Source: Mycobacterium sp. Aquia_213 (GTDB taxonomy: Bacteria; Actinomycetota; Actinomycetes; Mycobacteriales; Mycobacteriaceae). Taken from it: a stretch of DNA of 64,000 bases. Position 1 is the stretch's first letter. Every line of letters starts with the position of its first letter. Of this stretch, positions 48,969-57,579 are shown in pieces. Made by a program: the position numbers and the translations under genes. The notes under the pieces are model-generated. The model made no database searches and had not been told where the DNA came from. It worked only from the letters and a program-made list of their open reading frames with translations. Where the stretch lies: positions 2,418,001 through 2,482,000 of the forward strand of contig NZ_CP113116.1 of assembly GCF_026625985.1 (NCBI RefSeq), in the 5' to 3' direction.

Positions 48969-49693
48969 TGCGGGTGCTGCTGCTCGGCGGCACCGGCGAG
49001 GGGCGCGCGCTCGCCAAAGCCCTGCACCCCGGCGTCGACGTGATCAGCTCGCTGGCCGGCCGGGTGCCGGATCCGGTGCTTCCCGTCGGTCCGGTGCGCG
49101 TCGGCGGATTCGGCGGCGTGGCGGGCTTGCAAAAATGGCTACAAGAAGAAAACATCGACGCCGTCGTCGACGCGACCCACCCGTTTGCGGCCACCATGAC
49201 CGCCCACGCCGCAGAGGCATGTGAGCGGGCCACAATCCCGCACCTGGTGCTGGCCCGCCCGGCCTGGGATCCAGGCACGGCAGAAGTCGTCGAATCGGAC
49301 AAAGAAGCCGCGAAAGCCATTGCGCAAAACCAATATTCGCGGATATTTCTCACCACCGGCCGCTCCGGAACAAAAGCGTTCCAAGGCAGCGATGCGTGGT
49401 TTTTGATTCGTGCGGTCACCGAACCGGACGTCGACTCGTTGCCGCGCCACCGCCAGCTGCTGTTGTCGCGCGGGCCGTATCGCTACGACGACGAAATCGC
49501 CATCATGCGCGATCACCGGATTGACGCCCTGGTGTCCAAGAACAGCGGCGGCGACATGACCCGGGCAAAGCTGGATGCGGCTGCGGCGCTGGACATTCCG
49601 GTGGTGATGGTGGACCGCCCACCACTGCCAGATGGAATCAACGCGGTGGGAACCGTCCGGGAGGCCGCGGATTGGGTTGCCGGACTGGGCTAA
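48968..49693 (+). CDS. cobK: Precorrin-6A reductase
   Basis: A 241-residue NADPH-dependent reductase that converts precorrin-6A to precorrin-6B. It has the Rossmann-like start VLLLGGTGEGRALAKAL, the VDATHPFAATMTAHA segment and the C-terminal SKNSGGDMTRAKLDAA motif that binds NADPH. ATG 48968 overlaps the cobM stop by one base. Its stop TAA overlaps the sigC stop TAG on the other strand, within the four bases CTAA. Confidence 0.95.
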   Translation: MRVLLLGGTGEGRALAKALHPGVDVISSLAGRVPDPVLPVGPVRVGGFGGVAGLQKWLQEENIDAVVDATHPFAATMTAHAAEACERATIPHLVLARPAWDPGTAEVVESDKEAAKAIAQNQYSRIFLTTGRSGTKAFQGSDAWFLIRAVTEPDVDSLPRHRQLLLSRGPYRYDDEIAIMRDHRIDALVSKNSGGDMTRAKLDAAAALDIPVVMVDRPPLPDGINAVGTVREAADWVAGLG

Positions 49694-50244
49694 CCGGTCC
49701 GGTCGTCGCGTTCCGCGTCGGCCAGCAGGGCATCGCGGGCACGGGCGACGCGGGACCGGATGGTGCCCACGGGGCAGCCACACACGGCGGCGGCGTCGGC
49801 GTAGGGCAGCCCGAGCAGCTGGGTCAGCAACAGGGCTTCGCGCTGTTCGCGGGTGAGGTTGGCGATCATCGTCGTCACCTCGACCAGGTCCTCGAAACCG
49901 CGCGCGTGCCGGTCGCCGTTGTGCACCTGCTCGGGGTTGGCACCCGCGGCGGAGCGCGGCCGCGACTGGACGTGGCGAATGTGATCGGCGACCACGCGGC
50001 GCGCGATCGAGAGCAGCCAGGTGCGGGCGCTGGAGCGCCCGGAGAACCGCTCGATCGCGCCGATCGCCCGCAGGAAGGTTTCCTGAGTCAGATCGTCGGC
50101 GCTGCCCGCGTCGGATAGGTAAGTGACGAATCGCCACACGTCTTGCTGAGTGGCTTTGATGAACGCCTCGAGTGCTCGCTCGTTCCCGCGTGCGGCGGCC
50201 AAGGCCAGGTCGGTAACGGCCTGGTCGTCGCTGGACGCGGTCAT
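49690..50244 (-). CDS. sigC: ECF sigma factor SigC
   Basis: A 184-residue extracytoplasmic-function sigma factor, one residue shorter than M. tuberculosis SigC. It has region 2 (about residues 20-85, QQDVWRFVTYLSDAGSADDLTQETFLRAI, and RTWLLSIARRVVADHIR) and region 4 (about 120-175, LTREQREALLLTQLLGLPYADAAAVCGCPVGTIRSRV as the HTH). The ATG at 50244 has its own ribosome site (AAGGTGG, 6 bases upstream), so independent translation is likely. No stop separates it from the upstream zinc-finger module. It converges with cobK. Confidence 0.95.
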   Translation of the reverse strand: MTASSDDQAVTDLALAAARGNERALEAFIKATQQDVWRFVTYLSDAGSADDLTQETFLRAIGAIERFSGRSSARTWLLSIARRVVADHIRHVQSRPRSAAGANPEQVHNGDRHARGFEDLVEVTTMIANLTREQREALLLTQLLGLPYADAAAVCGCPVGTIRSRVARARDALLADAERDDRTG

Positions 50245-51057
50245 GGCCAACCACCTTAGTTGCGCGGGTTCGGTCAGTCTACGACGGACTGTCGTAGAGT
50301 TCGCGCTGGGGTCTGAAGACCGGTTGATCGGCCGCAGGTGGCCGCGCCGCCGACCGACGAAACTGGCGGGCAGCTCGCCATCGAAAGCGTCGAAATCGGA
50401 TTCGCGTGGTCGGCGCCCGCCCGTCCGCTCGCGCGCCACCAGCACCGCGAACGCCAGGCCCAGCAGCACGGGCACGTGGCTGGCAACGCGCGTCGCGGTG
50501 ACCTGTCCGTCGAGCGCGTCGGCGGCCACGTAACCGATCAGCCCAAGCGAATAGGCACCGGCAATCGCGGCGACCCCGGTCGCCATCACGGGCCAGATAC
50601 CGGCGGCAACCATCGCCGCGCCCAGCGCGAGCGACCACGCGGTGGATTCGTGCAGCAAATGTTCGCCGGACATCGCCCCGTGCATGTGGTGCGACACCAT
50701 GCCGAAGTTGACTCCGCCGATTTGGGCAGCCGCGATCGCCACCTGGAATACACCCACAGCGATAAGTCCCCATCGCGCGTAACGCGCTCGCACCGCCCGC
50801 ATCCAGCCGTGACGCGCTTCGGGGTCCTCGTCGATACTCGCCATGATTCGGGCGACCAGGTCCGGTCCGTCTCCGGGCTCGATCGAGGCGAGCCGTCGAG
50901 TCTGCGTGGCCGCGCCGATCAGCCAGGTGCGGCACCCGCGACACGTCTCCAGGTGGGCGTCGACCTGCTGCGCGAGCACTTCGGGACGCTCGCCGTCCAA
51001 TCGGGCGGAAAGCGCCTCACGCGCAACGTCACACCGCATCCCTGCATCGTTGCGCAT
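49690..51057 (-). CDS. Zinc-finger (zf-HC2) membrane module open in frame into SigC
   Basis: The frame from ATG 51057 runs 455 codons and ends with SigC. The first 271 residues are a separate module. It has a zf-HC2-type site (Cys9, His35, Cys39, Cys42 in DAHLETCRGC), about five or six hydrophobic segments from residue 85 to 230, and a His/Met-rich loop (SHHMHGAMSGEHLLHE). A charged tail follows, then SigC begins at residue 272. zf-HC2 membrane proteins usually are anti-sigma factors encoded beside an ECF gene. Here there is no stop codon between the two, so a fusion protein is possible besides separately started SigC. A lost stop or a sequence error cannot be excluded. An alternative start is ATG 51039. 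Confidence 0.62.
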   Translation of the reverse strand: MRNDAGMRCDVAREALSARLDGERPEVLAQQVDAHLETCRGCRTWLIGAATQTRRLASIEPGDGPDLVARIMASIDEDPEARHGWMRAVRARYARWGLIAVGVFQVAIAAAQIGGVNFGMVSHHMHGAMSGEHLLHESTAWSLALGAAMVAAGIWPVMATGVAAIAGAYSLGLIGYVAADALDGQVTATRVASHVPVLLGLAFAVLVARERTGGRRPRESDFDAFDGELPASFVGRRRGHLRPINRSSDPSANSTTVRRRLTEPAQLRWLAMTASSDDQAVTDLALAAARGNERALEAFIKATQQDVWRFVTYLSDAGSADDLTQETFLRAIGAIERFSGRSSARTWLLSIARRVVADHIRHVQSRPRSAAGANPEQVHNGDRHARGFEDLVEVTTMIANLTREQREALLLTQLLGLPYADAAAVCGCPVGTIRSRVARARDALLADAERDDRTG

Positions 51058-51203
51058 GCGTGCGCCGGGCGCAAAGAAGAAACCGGGTGGAACTAAAACG
51101 CGTCGGGCAACGACCACTGAAGACAAGCATCGCCAGCCCCCATCGCCATCAGGCCCACCGAAGAGGTACTCGTGCCGCCGCTCGCCCTGGAAGGCCCGCT
51201 TCA

Positions 51204-52772
51204 ATGACCGCCCCGATCTGGCTCGCGTTTCCACCCGAGGTGCACTCCACCCTGCTGAGCAGTGGGCCCGGACCTGGGCCGTTGTTGGCGGCTGCTGGTG
51301 CGTGGTCGGCGCTGAGCACCGAATACGCCGACGCCGCCGACGAACTCACCGGGCTGCTGGGTGCGGTGCAGGCCGGCGAGTGGCAGGGCCCGAGCGCTGA
51401 GCAGTACGTCGCTGCCCACGCCCCGTATTTGACCTGGCTGCTCGCCAGCTCCGCGGACAGCACGGCTGCGGCCGCGTTGCACGAGACAGCCGCCGGCGCC
51501 TACACGGCCGCGCTGGCCGCCATGCCCACGCTGGGCGAGCTGGCGGCGAATCACGCCATCCACGGCGCCCTGGTCGCCACCAACTTCTTCGGCCTCAACA
51601 CGATCCCGATCGCGGTGAACGAGGCCGACTACGCGCGGATGTGGGTGCAGGCCGCGACGACGATGAGCGCCTATGAGGCCGTCAGCGAATCCGCACTCGC
51701 CGCGGTTCCGCCGTCGACGCCCGCGCCGCAGATCATGATGGCGGCCGCGGATACGTCGACCACCCAGCAGCAAGCCACCACCGCGGCGCAGCAGTATCCG
51801 TCCTGGATGGATCAGCTCGAGGCGTGGCTCCGGCAGTACACGACCAGTTTCGCGTGGCCCGTGTCCAAGGACCTCAACCCCGGCGGCTGGCCCTTCCCGC
51901 CGGTGCCTTGGGTCAACAGCCTCGCCTCATTTTTCACGCAGCTGGGACTGTCGCCCACTCTCGCAAGTGCCATGGGCTGGGCCATCTTTCACACCCTGAT
52001 GATCTTCTGGCCGTTCATCCAGGTCGCGGTTCAGCTGGCCGTCGTCGCCATCCCGGCGATGATGGTTATTGCCGCTGCGGGAGCCGCCGGTGCGGCGGCG
52101 GGCGCGGCGGCGATCGCGGTGAGCACCGCGGTTCCCCTGGCGATTCAGCCGCAGCTGCCCGCGATGGCACCCACGCCGATGCCCACCGCGCCGGCCCCGG
52201 CGGGATTCGGCAATGTGCCGAGCACCTCAAGCGCCAGCGCACCCGCGCCCGCCCCCGCTTCTGCGACGGCCGCCCCCTCGCCCGGAGCCCCACCGGCCGG
52301 TGCCCCACCCGGAGTTAGCTTCGGTCCGACCAGCACTACCGGACTCGGGGCGGGCCTGTCCGACGCGCTCTGGGCCGTCGGCCTGTCGGGCTTGTCGGGG
52401 AGCAGTAGTGCGAAGAATCGCTCACGCCGCAAGTCCGAGGAGCCCGCGTCGGACGACGCCGACGCGCCGGGTGCGGCCGCGGCGGCATCCGCCAAGGAGA
52501 AGTTGAAGGCCCGGCGGCGTCGGGCGCAAGACGCCAAGGACAAGGCCTACCGCTACGAATACATGGACCTGGAGGACGCGCCTGCCGGGCCGGACGACGA
52601 GCCCGTCACCTCGGTAGGGGAGTCCGGCGCGGGGCCGCTCGGATTTGCCGGGGCCGCAGTCAAATCCGGTGCCGGCCACGCCGCGGGGCTCACGACGCTG
52701 GGCGGCGACGGGCTGAACGACGGACCGTCGGTGCCGATGCTGCCGAGCAGCTGGGGCCACGACGGCAAGTGA
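51204..52772 (+). CDS. PPE family protein, PPW subfamily
   Basis: A 522-residue PPE protein. Pro10-Pro11-Glu12 are in LAFPPEVHS, and the WQG turn lies in GEWQGPSAEQY, in the usual 180-residue helical domain. The central region (about 230-350) has hydrophobic stretches, then an Ala/Pro-rich part and a basic coiled segment (KEKLKARRRRAQDAKDK). The C-terminus has GFAGA and PMLPSSW, matching the GFxGT and PxxPxxW elements of the PPW subfamily that includes ESX-3-linked PPE4. ATG 51204 follows GGAAGG. No PE gene is adjacent. In M. tuberculosis blaC occupies this side of sigC. Confidence 0.9.
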   Translation: MTAPIWLAFPPEVHSTLLSSGPGPGPLLAAAGAWSALSTEYADAADELTGLLGAVQAGEWQGPSAEQYVAAHAPYLTWLLASSADSTAAAALHETAAGAYTAALAAMPTLGELAANHAIHGALVATNFFGLNTIPIAVNEADYARMWVQAATTMSAYEAVSESALAAVPPSTPAPQIMMAAADTSTTQQQATTAAQQYPSWMDQLEAWLRQYTTSFAWPVSKDLNPGGWPFPPVPWVNSLASFFTQLGLSPTLASAMGWAIFHTLMIFWPFIQVAVQLAVVAIPAMMVIAAAGAAGAAAGAAAIAVSTAVPLAIQPQLPAMAPTPMPTAPAPAGFGNVPSTSSASAPAPAPASATAAPSPGAPPAGAPPGVSFGPTSTTGLGAGLSDALWAVGLSGLSGSSSAKNRSRRKSEEPASDDADAPGAAAAASAKEKLKARRRRAQDAKDKAYRYEYMDLEDAPAGPDDEPVTSVGESGAGPLGFAGAAVKSGAGHAAGLTTLGGDGLNDGPSVPMLPSSWGHDGK

Positions 52773-52778
52773 CCGGCT

Positions 52779-54254
52779 TCAGGTCGGATAACGCCGGGGC
52801 GTGAACACCTTGTCGCCGGAATCGCCTGTGTACCACTGGGTTTGAGACGATCCGACGATCAGCAGGCAGCGCATGTCGACGTCGGCGGCATCCAGGTCGG
52901 CCAACCGCACCACCCGGACGCTTTCGTCGGGCCCGGATACGTTGCGCCCGATCACAACCGGCGTTCCCGGTTCGCGCTGGGTCAGCAAGACGTCGCGCAT
53001 GGCGCCGACCTGCCAGGTCCGGCTCTTGGACGCCGGGTTGTAGATGGCCAGCACCAAATCGGCGGCGGCCGCGGCGGCCAGGCGCGTCTCGATCACGTCC
53101 CACGGCTTGAGCCGGTCCGACAACGAAATCACCGCGTAGTCGTGCCCCAGCGGCGCACCGACCCGGCTGGCGACGGCCTGCGCGGCGGTCATCGCCGGGA
53201 TCACGCGGACCTCTACTCCGGGCCATTGTTTGGCCTCTTCCAGGACGGCGGTGGCCATCGCGAACACTCCCGGATCGCCCGACGACACCACTGCCACGGC
53301 ACGGCCCTGTTCGGCCAGCGCGCAGGCCAGGCGGGCCCGCGCCGGTTCGTCGGTGTTGTCGCTGGGATGGCGCTGCTGACCGTCGCGCACCGGGACGCGA
53401 TCCAGGTAGTTGCCGTAGCCGATCAGGTCGGTCGCGGCGGCCAGCTCGCGTCGGCTTTGCGGTGTCATCCAGTCGTTGTCGCCGGGACCCAGTCCCACGA
53501 CCGCGACGGCCCCGACCGGCGACCGTTCGAACCGCCGCCCGCCCGGCAGCATGGCCAATGAGAAGTACGGCACGCTGGCCTCGTCGACGTCCGCGGCCGG
53601 CGAAATACGTTGCGCGGCGGTGCTGGCCCGCTCCACATAGAACGCCTCGTCCAGCCGTCCGGACGCCGAAAGTGCTTCCCGGACAGCGTGATACGAGCGG
53701 CCGAGCTTGAGCACCACCGCAGCGTCCGCGTCGGCGAGCCGCCGGGTCAGCTCGGCGACCGGCAGGGTGCCCGGCAGTATCGACAGCACCTCGTCGCCGG
53801 CCACCAGCGGCGTAGCGACGGCGGCCGAGGCGGCGCTCACCGACGTCACCCCCGGCACGATGACGGCGTCGAACCGCTGGGTCAGCCGGGTGTGCAAATG
53901 CATATAGGAGCTGTAGAACAGCGGATCGCCCTCGGCCAGCAGCGCCACATTGCGTCCGGCGGCGAGGTGCGCGGCGATGCGCTGGGTGGCTTCGACATAG
54001 AAGTCCTCGATCGCACCGGCATAGCCGCCGGGATGATCGGTCGTCTCGGTGGTCACCGGATAGACGAGGTGCTCCTCGATCTGGCCCGGCCGGAGATACG
54101 GTTCGGCGATGCCGCGGGCGATACTGCGGCCGTGCCGGGCGCTGTGGTAAGCGACCACGTCGGCCTCGCCGATCACCCGGGCGGCCTTGACCGTGACCAA
54201 CTCCGGGTCGCCGGGTCCCAGCCCAACGCCCCAGAGTGTGCCGCGACTTGTCAT
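52779..54254 (-). CDS. cobIJ: Precorrin-2 C20- / precorrin-3B C17-methyltransferase fusion
   Basis: A 491-residue fusion of two tetrapyrrole methylases. The N-terminal CobI domain (1-240; GVGLGPGDPELVTVKAARVI and AEGDPLFYSSYMHLH) adds a methyl group to precorrin-2 at C20. The C-terminal CobJ domain (about 248-491; VGLGPGDNDWMT, SSGDPGVFAMAT, YNPASKSRTWQ) methylates precorrin-3B at C17 with ring contraction. The ATG overlaps the cobH stop (ATGA). The fused form is typical of actinobacteria. It converges with the PPE gene (6-base gap). Confidence 0.95.
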   Translation of the reverse strand: MTSRGTLWGVGLGPGDPELVTVKAARVIGEADVVAYHSARHGRSIARGIAEPYLRPGQIEEHLVYPVTTETTDHPGGYAGAIEDFYVEATQRIAAHLAAGRNVALLAEGDPLFYSSYMHLHTRLTQRFDAVIVPGVTSVSAASAAVATPLVAGDEVLSILPGTLPVAELTRRLADADAAVVLKLGRSYHAVREALSASGRLDEAFYVERASTAAQRISPAADVDEASVPYFSLAMLPGGRRFERSPVGAVAVVGLGPGDNDWMTPQSRRELAAATDLIGYGNYLDRVPVRDGQQRHPSDNTDEPARARLACALAEQGRAVAVVSSGDPGVFAMATAVLEEAKQWPGVEVRVIPAMTAAQAVASRVGAPLGHDYAVISLSDRLKPWDVIETRLAAAAAADLVLAIYNPASKSRTWQVGAMRDVLLTQREPGTPVVIGRNVSGPDESVRVVRLADLDAADVDMRCLLIVGSSQTQWYTGDSGDKVFTPRRYPT

Positions 54255-54877
54255 TCGGCGTCGCTCGCGATCGCGTTGACGGCTGCGGCGGCCATCGCGC
54301 TGCCACCGCGACGACCTCGCACCACCAGATACGACATTCCGCGCGGGTTGTCGATCAGCTCCTGCTTGGACTGGGCCGAGCCGACGAATCCCACCGGCCC
54401 GCCCAGCACCGCCACCGGCGCCGCGGCTCCCTCGTCGACGAGTTCGAGCAGCCGGAACAGGGCAGTGGGCGCATTGCCGATCGCCAGCACCGCGCCGTCG
54501 AGTCGGTCAGCCCACAGTTCCACGCCCGCCGCCGAGCGGGTGATGTGCCCTCGCTTGGCCAGCTCGGGTGCGCGGGGGTCGGCCACCAACGACACGACCT
54601 CGTTGCCGGCAGGCAGCCGTGCCTTGGTGATCCCGGCGGCCACCATCGACGAATCGCACAGCACGGGGGCGCCATCTCGCAGCGCGGTCCTGGTCCGCGC
54701 CACCACGGAGGCCGTGAAGGCGACATGCTCGGCGACGTCAACCTGCCCGCAGGTGTGGATCAACCGGACCACGACCTGCGCTATGTCGGCGGGAAAACGT
54801 GCCAGGTCGGCCTCGGCGCGGATAGTCGCGAACGACTGGCGATAGATCTCCGCCGCATCGCGGATGTAGTCGAGCAC
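54251..54877 (-). CDS. cobH: Precorrin-8X methylmutase
   Basis: A 208-residue enzyme that moves the C11 methyl group to C12 to make hydrogenobyrinate. It has the family signature IRAEADLARFPADIAQVVVRLIHTCG with the catalytic His, plus CDSSMVAAGIT and LGGPVGFVGSAQSK. The GTG start (VLDYIRDAAEIYRQSF) matches M. tuberculosis CobH. It lies 9 bases after cobG and overlaps cobIJ, so the three genes form one operon. Confidence 0.96.
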   Translation of the reverse strand: MLDYIRDAAEIYRQSFATIRAEADLARFPADIAQVVVRLIHTCGQVDVAEHVAFTASVVARTRTALRDGAPVLCDSSMVAAGITKARLPAGNEVVSLVADPRAPELAKRGHITRSAAGVELWADRLDGAVLAIGNAPTALFRLLELVDEGAAAPVAVLGGPVGFVGSAQSKQELIDNPRGMSYLVVRGRRGGSAMAAAAVNAIASDAE

Positions 54878-54886
54878 GTGCTCACC

Positions 54887-55999
54887 CTAGCTACGCAGCA
54901 GCCGGTATCCGTCCCCGGTGGCGACCAGCACCTGGCCGGTCGGCGGGCTGCCGCACGCGCGCTCGCAGCCGACGAAGTGCCGATGCACCGCGGAATCAGT
55001 CCCGACGAGGTGCGCCGCGTCCGCCCGCACGTCGGCGGCCGAGCGTGCGCAGCCGGGGCTTCCGGTGCAGGCGCTGACGTCCAGCCAGGGGGAGTGCTCG
55101 TCGAACACCAAGCCCAGCGGCGCCAGCACCCGCAGCGCGGCGTCGGCGACACCTTCGTCCAGGTCGCAGACCAGCACCGAGCGCCACGGCGTGATCACCA
55201 TCGGGGCCTCGATCACCGCTAGATACTCCGCGACCTGCGCGGGCAGCACACCCAGTGGTACCGCGGCACCCAACGCAACCCGGCCTTCCTGACCGGGCCA
55301 GCCCTGGACTATCCAGCCCACCGGCGGCTTGGTGACGGGCGCAAAGGGGGCGGCGCTGAGCTCGGCGCCGGGCAGCAGATCGTCGATGTCATCCAATTCA
55401 TGGATTCGCCAAGCATTTTCGCGTATCTCGGTGAACCGGACGGCGACCCCGACCAGTGTCGCGACCACATCGTCGGCGGCCATTCGCAGACCGGTGTCGC
55501 GTCCCATCAGCAACAGTGCGTAACCGTCTTCGCAAACGTGCACCCCGACGTCGGCGCCCAGTCCGGACACGTCGGCGCGGCCGTCGTCGATGCTGAACCA
55601 GAACCGGCCGCCCAGGTCCACCAGCTTGGGCTCGGCGCAGATCGCCGTATCCAGCGCGCTCACCCAGGCTCGCACGTCCGCGCGTCCGCCGGCGCGCCCG
55701 GACAGCGGTGAGGCGACGATGTTGCGCACGCGTTCGTGTGTCGCAGACGGCAACAACCCGGCGTCGGCGATGCCCTGGGCGACCGCCGCCACATCGGTGA
55801 TCGCGCGCAACTGCACATTGCCGCGGACGGTCAGCTCCAAGGTGCCCGAGCCGAAGCCACTTGCCAGGCCGGCCAGCGCCGCCAGTTGCGGGGCGGTGAT
55901 CATCCCGCCAGGCAGGCGCACGCGGACCAGCGCGCCGTCGGCGGCCTGATGCACCTGCAGCGCACCAGGGCAGGCGTCGGTGTCGCGATTTCGGGCCAC
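54887..55999 (-). CDS. cobG: Precorrin-3B synthase (oxygen-dependent)
   Basis: A 370-residue nitrite/sulfite reductase-like enzyme with two ferredoxin-like half domains. Cys311, Cys317, Cys345 and Cys349 (ACTGSPGCARS and GCERACGSP) should hold the 4Fe-4S cluster. It hydroxylates precorrin-3A with O2, the step that defines the aerobic cobalamin route. The GTG start at 55999 is preceded by a leaderless-type -10 box. It heads the cobG-cobH-cobIJ operon and diverges from a monooxygenase gene. Confidence 0.94.
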   Translation of the reverse strand: MARNRDTDACPGALQVHQAADGALVRVRLPGGMITAPQLAALAGLASGFGSGTLELTVRGNVQLRAITDVAAVAQGIADAGLLPSATHERVRNIVASPLSGRAGGRADVRAWVSALDTAICAEPKLVDLGGRFWFSIDDGRADVSGLGADVGVHVCEDGYALLLMGRDTGLRMAADDVVATLVGVAVRFTEIRENAWRIHELDDIDDLLPGAELSAAPFAPVTKPPVGWIVQGWPGQEGRVALGAAVPLGVLPAQVAEYLAVIEAPMVITPWRSVLVCDLDEGVADAALRVLAPLGLVFDEHSPWLDVSACTGSPGCARSAADVRADAAHLVGTDSAVHRHFVGCERACGSPPTGQVLVATGDGYRLLRS

Positions 56000-56005
56000 G
56001 TCTCC

Positions 56006-56011
56006 ACGGTA
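56006..56011 (-). promoter_or_regulatory. cobG: Leaderless promoter -10 box of cobG
   Basis: Read on the minus strand, TACCGT fits TANNNT and lies 6 bases before the cobG GTG. There is no ribosome site. It would drive cobG-cobH-cobIJ. No cobalamin riboswitch is visible upstream. Confidence 0.42.
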
Positions 56012-56113
56012 AGGCAGAGCGTAGGGGTGAAAACACCAATTGTCTGGCCCGTTCTCGACCCCACAGCCGGGCGCCGCGTCACTACCGTCGGCCTCATACG
56101 GGGGAAGTTGGTG

Positions 56114-57577
56114 ATGATCATGACGCAGCAGCGTCGGGTGAAAGTCGCGGTAATCGGCGCCGGGGTGTCGGGCCTGTGCATGGCGGCCAAGCTGCAGGAC
56201 GCCGGAATCGAGTCGTTCACCGTCTTCGAGAAGGCCGACGAGGTCGGAGGTACCTGGCGCGACAACACGTATCCGGGTCTTACCTGTGACGTTCCGTCGC
56301 GGTTTTACTCCTACTCGTTTGCGCCCAACCCGAATTGGTCGCGGTTGCTGTCGCCGGGGCCGGAACTACAGGCCTACTTCCGGCGGGTTGCCGACGAACG
56401 TGGCATCCGGCGCCACATCCGTTTCGGCTGCGACGTCACCCGCGCCGAATACGAGGACGGGACATGGCATCTCACCACAACGTTCGGCGAAGAGACGTTT
56501 GACGTGGTCGTCGCGGCGACCGGCATATTGCGCATACCTAACTATCCCGACATTCCGGGTCGCGAGACGTTCGCCGGGGTGGCATTCCACTCGTCACGCT
56601 GGGATCACTCGGTTACTCTGCCGGACAAGCGAATCGGCGTGATCGGGAACGGCTCGAGCGGTGTGCAGATCATGGCGGAGCTGGGCGACGGCAAGGTGCG
56701 CCACTTGACGCTGTTCCAGCGCACCGCGCAGTGGGTCTTGCCGCTACCCAACGCGCGGTACTCGCGGCTGACCCGGCAGCTACTGACCCGCGTGCCGGCG
56801 TTCAATGTGCTGGGGCACTGGTTTTGGGGCAACTTCTCGCGGCGTGTGTTGGGCCGCGCTCCGATCCGTCCGGGATTGCGTCGCAGTCTGGTCCAGGCCA
56901 GCTGTCGATGGAACCTGCGCTCGGTGCGCGACCCGGAACTGCGGGCCAAACTCACCCCGTCGTACCAGCCGATGTGCAAGCGGCTGGCGATGTCGGGGCG
57001 CTTCTACCGGTCGGTGCAGCACCCCACCGTCGACGTGGTCACCGATCGGATCGACCACATCGAGCCCCGAGGCATCGTGACCGTGGACGGCACCCTGCAC
57101 GAACTCGATCTGCTGGTCTACGCCACCGGGTTTGACGCCCGCGCCTATGTGCGTCCGCTGCAGCTGATCGGGGAGGGCGGGATCACCCTGGACGAGGCAT
57201 GGGCCGACGGGCCGGTCGCGTATCGGTCGGTCGCGGTGCCGCGGTTTCCCAACCTCTTCATGCTGATCGGTCCGCATTCGCCGATCGGCCACCAGTCTTA
57301 TATGGCCATCGCTGAGGACCAAGCCGACTACGCGATCTGGTGGATCAAACAGCTGCGCACCGGTTTGGTGCATTCCGCCGCGCCGACGGAAGTTGCGACC
57401 AAGGAATACAACGAGCGCCTGAAAGCCGCTATACCGCAGACTATTTGGGCTTCAGGGTGCAACAGTTGGTACGTGGGCAAGGATGGCCTGCCCGAGGTGT
57501 TCCCCTGGACACCGGAGACCCATACCCAACTCCTGCGTCGACCCGAGCTTGCCGACTTCGACGTGCGCACCAGCTGA
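56114..57577 (+). CDS. Flavin-binding monooxygenase (Baeyer-Villiger type)
   Basis: A 487-residue class B flavoprotein monooxygenase. It has the FAD motif IGAGVSG near the N-terminus, the Baeyer-Villiger fingerprint FAGVAFHSSRWDH (FxGxxxHxxxW), an NADPH Rossmann motif (IGNGSSG) and a conserved YATGFD near the C-terminus. It should insert oxygen next to a ketone; the substrate is unknown. The ATG at 56114 follows GGGGGAAG at 6 bases; GTG 56111 and ATG 56120 are alternatives. It diverges from cobG, and there is no sign of a role in cobalamin synthesis. Confidence 0.88.
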   Translation: MIMTQQRRVKVAVIGAGVSGLCMAAKLQDAGIESFTVFEKADEVGGTWRDNTYPGLTCDVPSRFYSYSFAPNPNWSRLLSPGPELQAYFRRVADERGIRRHIRFGCDVTRAEYEDGTWHLTTTFGEETFDVVVAATGILRIPNYPDIPGRETFAGVAFHSSRWDHSVTLPDKRIGVIGNGSSGVQIMAELGDGKVRHLTLFQRTAQWVLPLPNARYSRLTRQLLTRVPAFNVLGHWFWGNFSRRVLGRAPIRPGLRRSLVQASCRWNLRSVRDPELRAKLTPSYQPMCKRLAMSGRFYRSVQHPTVDVVTDRIDHIEPRGIVTVDGTLHELDLLVYATGFDARAYVRPLQLIGEGGITLDEAWADGPVAYRSVAVPRFPNLFMLIGPHSPIGHQSYMAIAEDQADYAIWWIKQLRTGLVHSAAPTEVATKEYNERLKAAIPQTIWASGCNSWYVGKDGLPEVFPWTPETHTQLLRRPELADFDVRTS

Positions 57578-57579
57578 TT

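Noticed and set aside
50279..50944. Alternative minus-strand frame ending in the tail of the zinc-finger module
   Set aside because: It lacks a zinc-finger, membrane segments or any family character, and overlaps the frame that has all three.
56000..56113. Cobalamin riboswitch upstream of cobG
   Set aside because: The gap is only 114 bases, lacks the B12-box pattern and contains what looks like a leaderless promoter.
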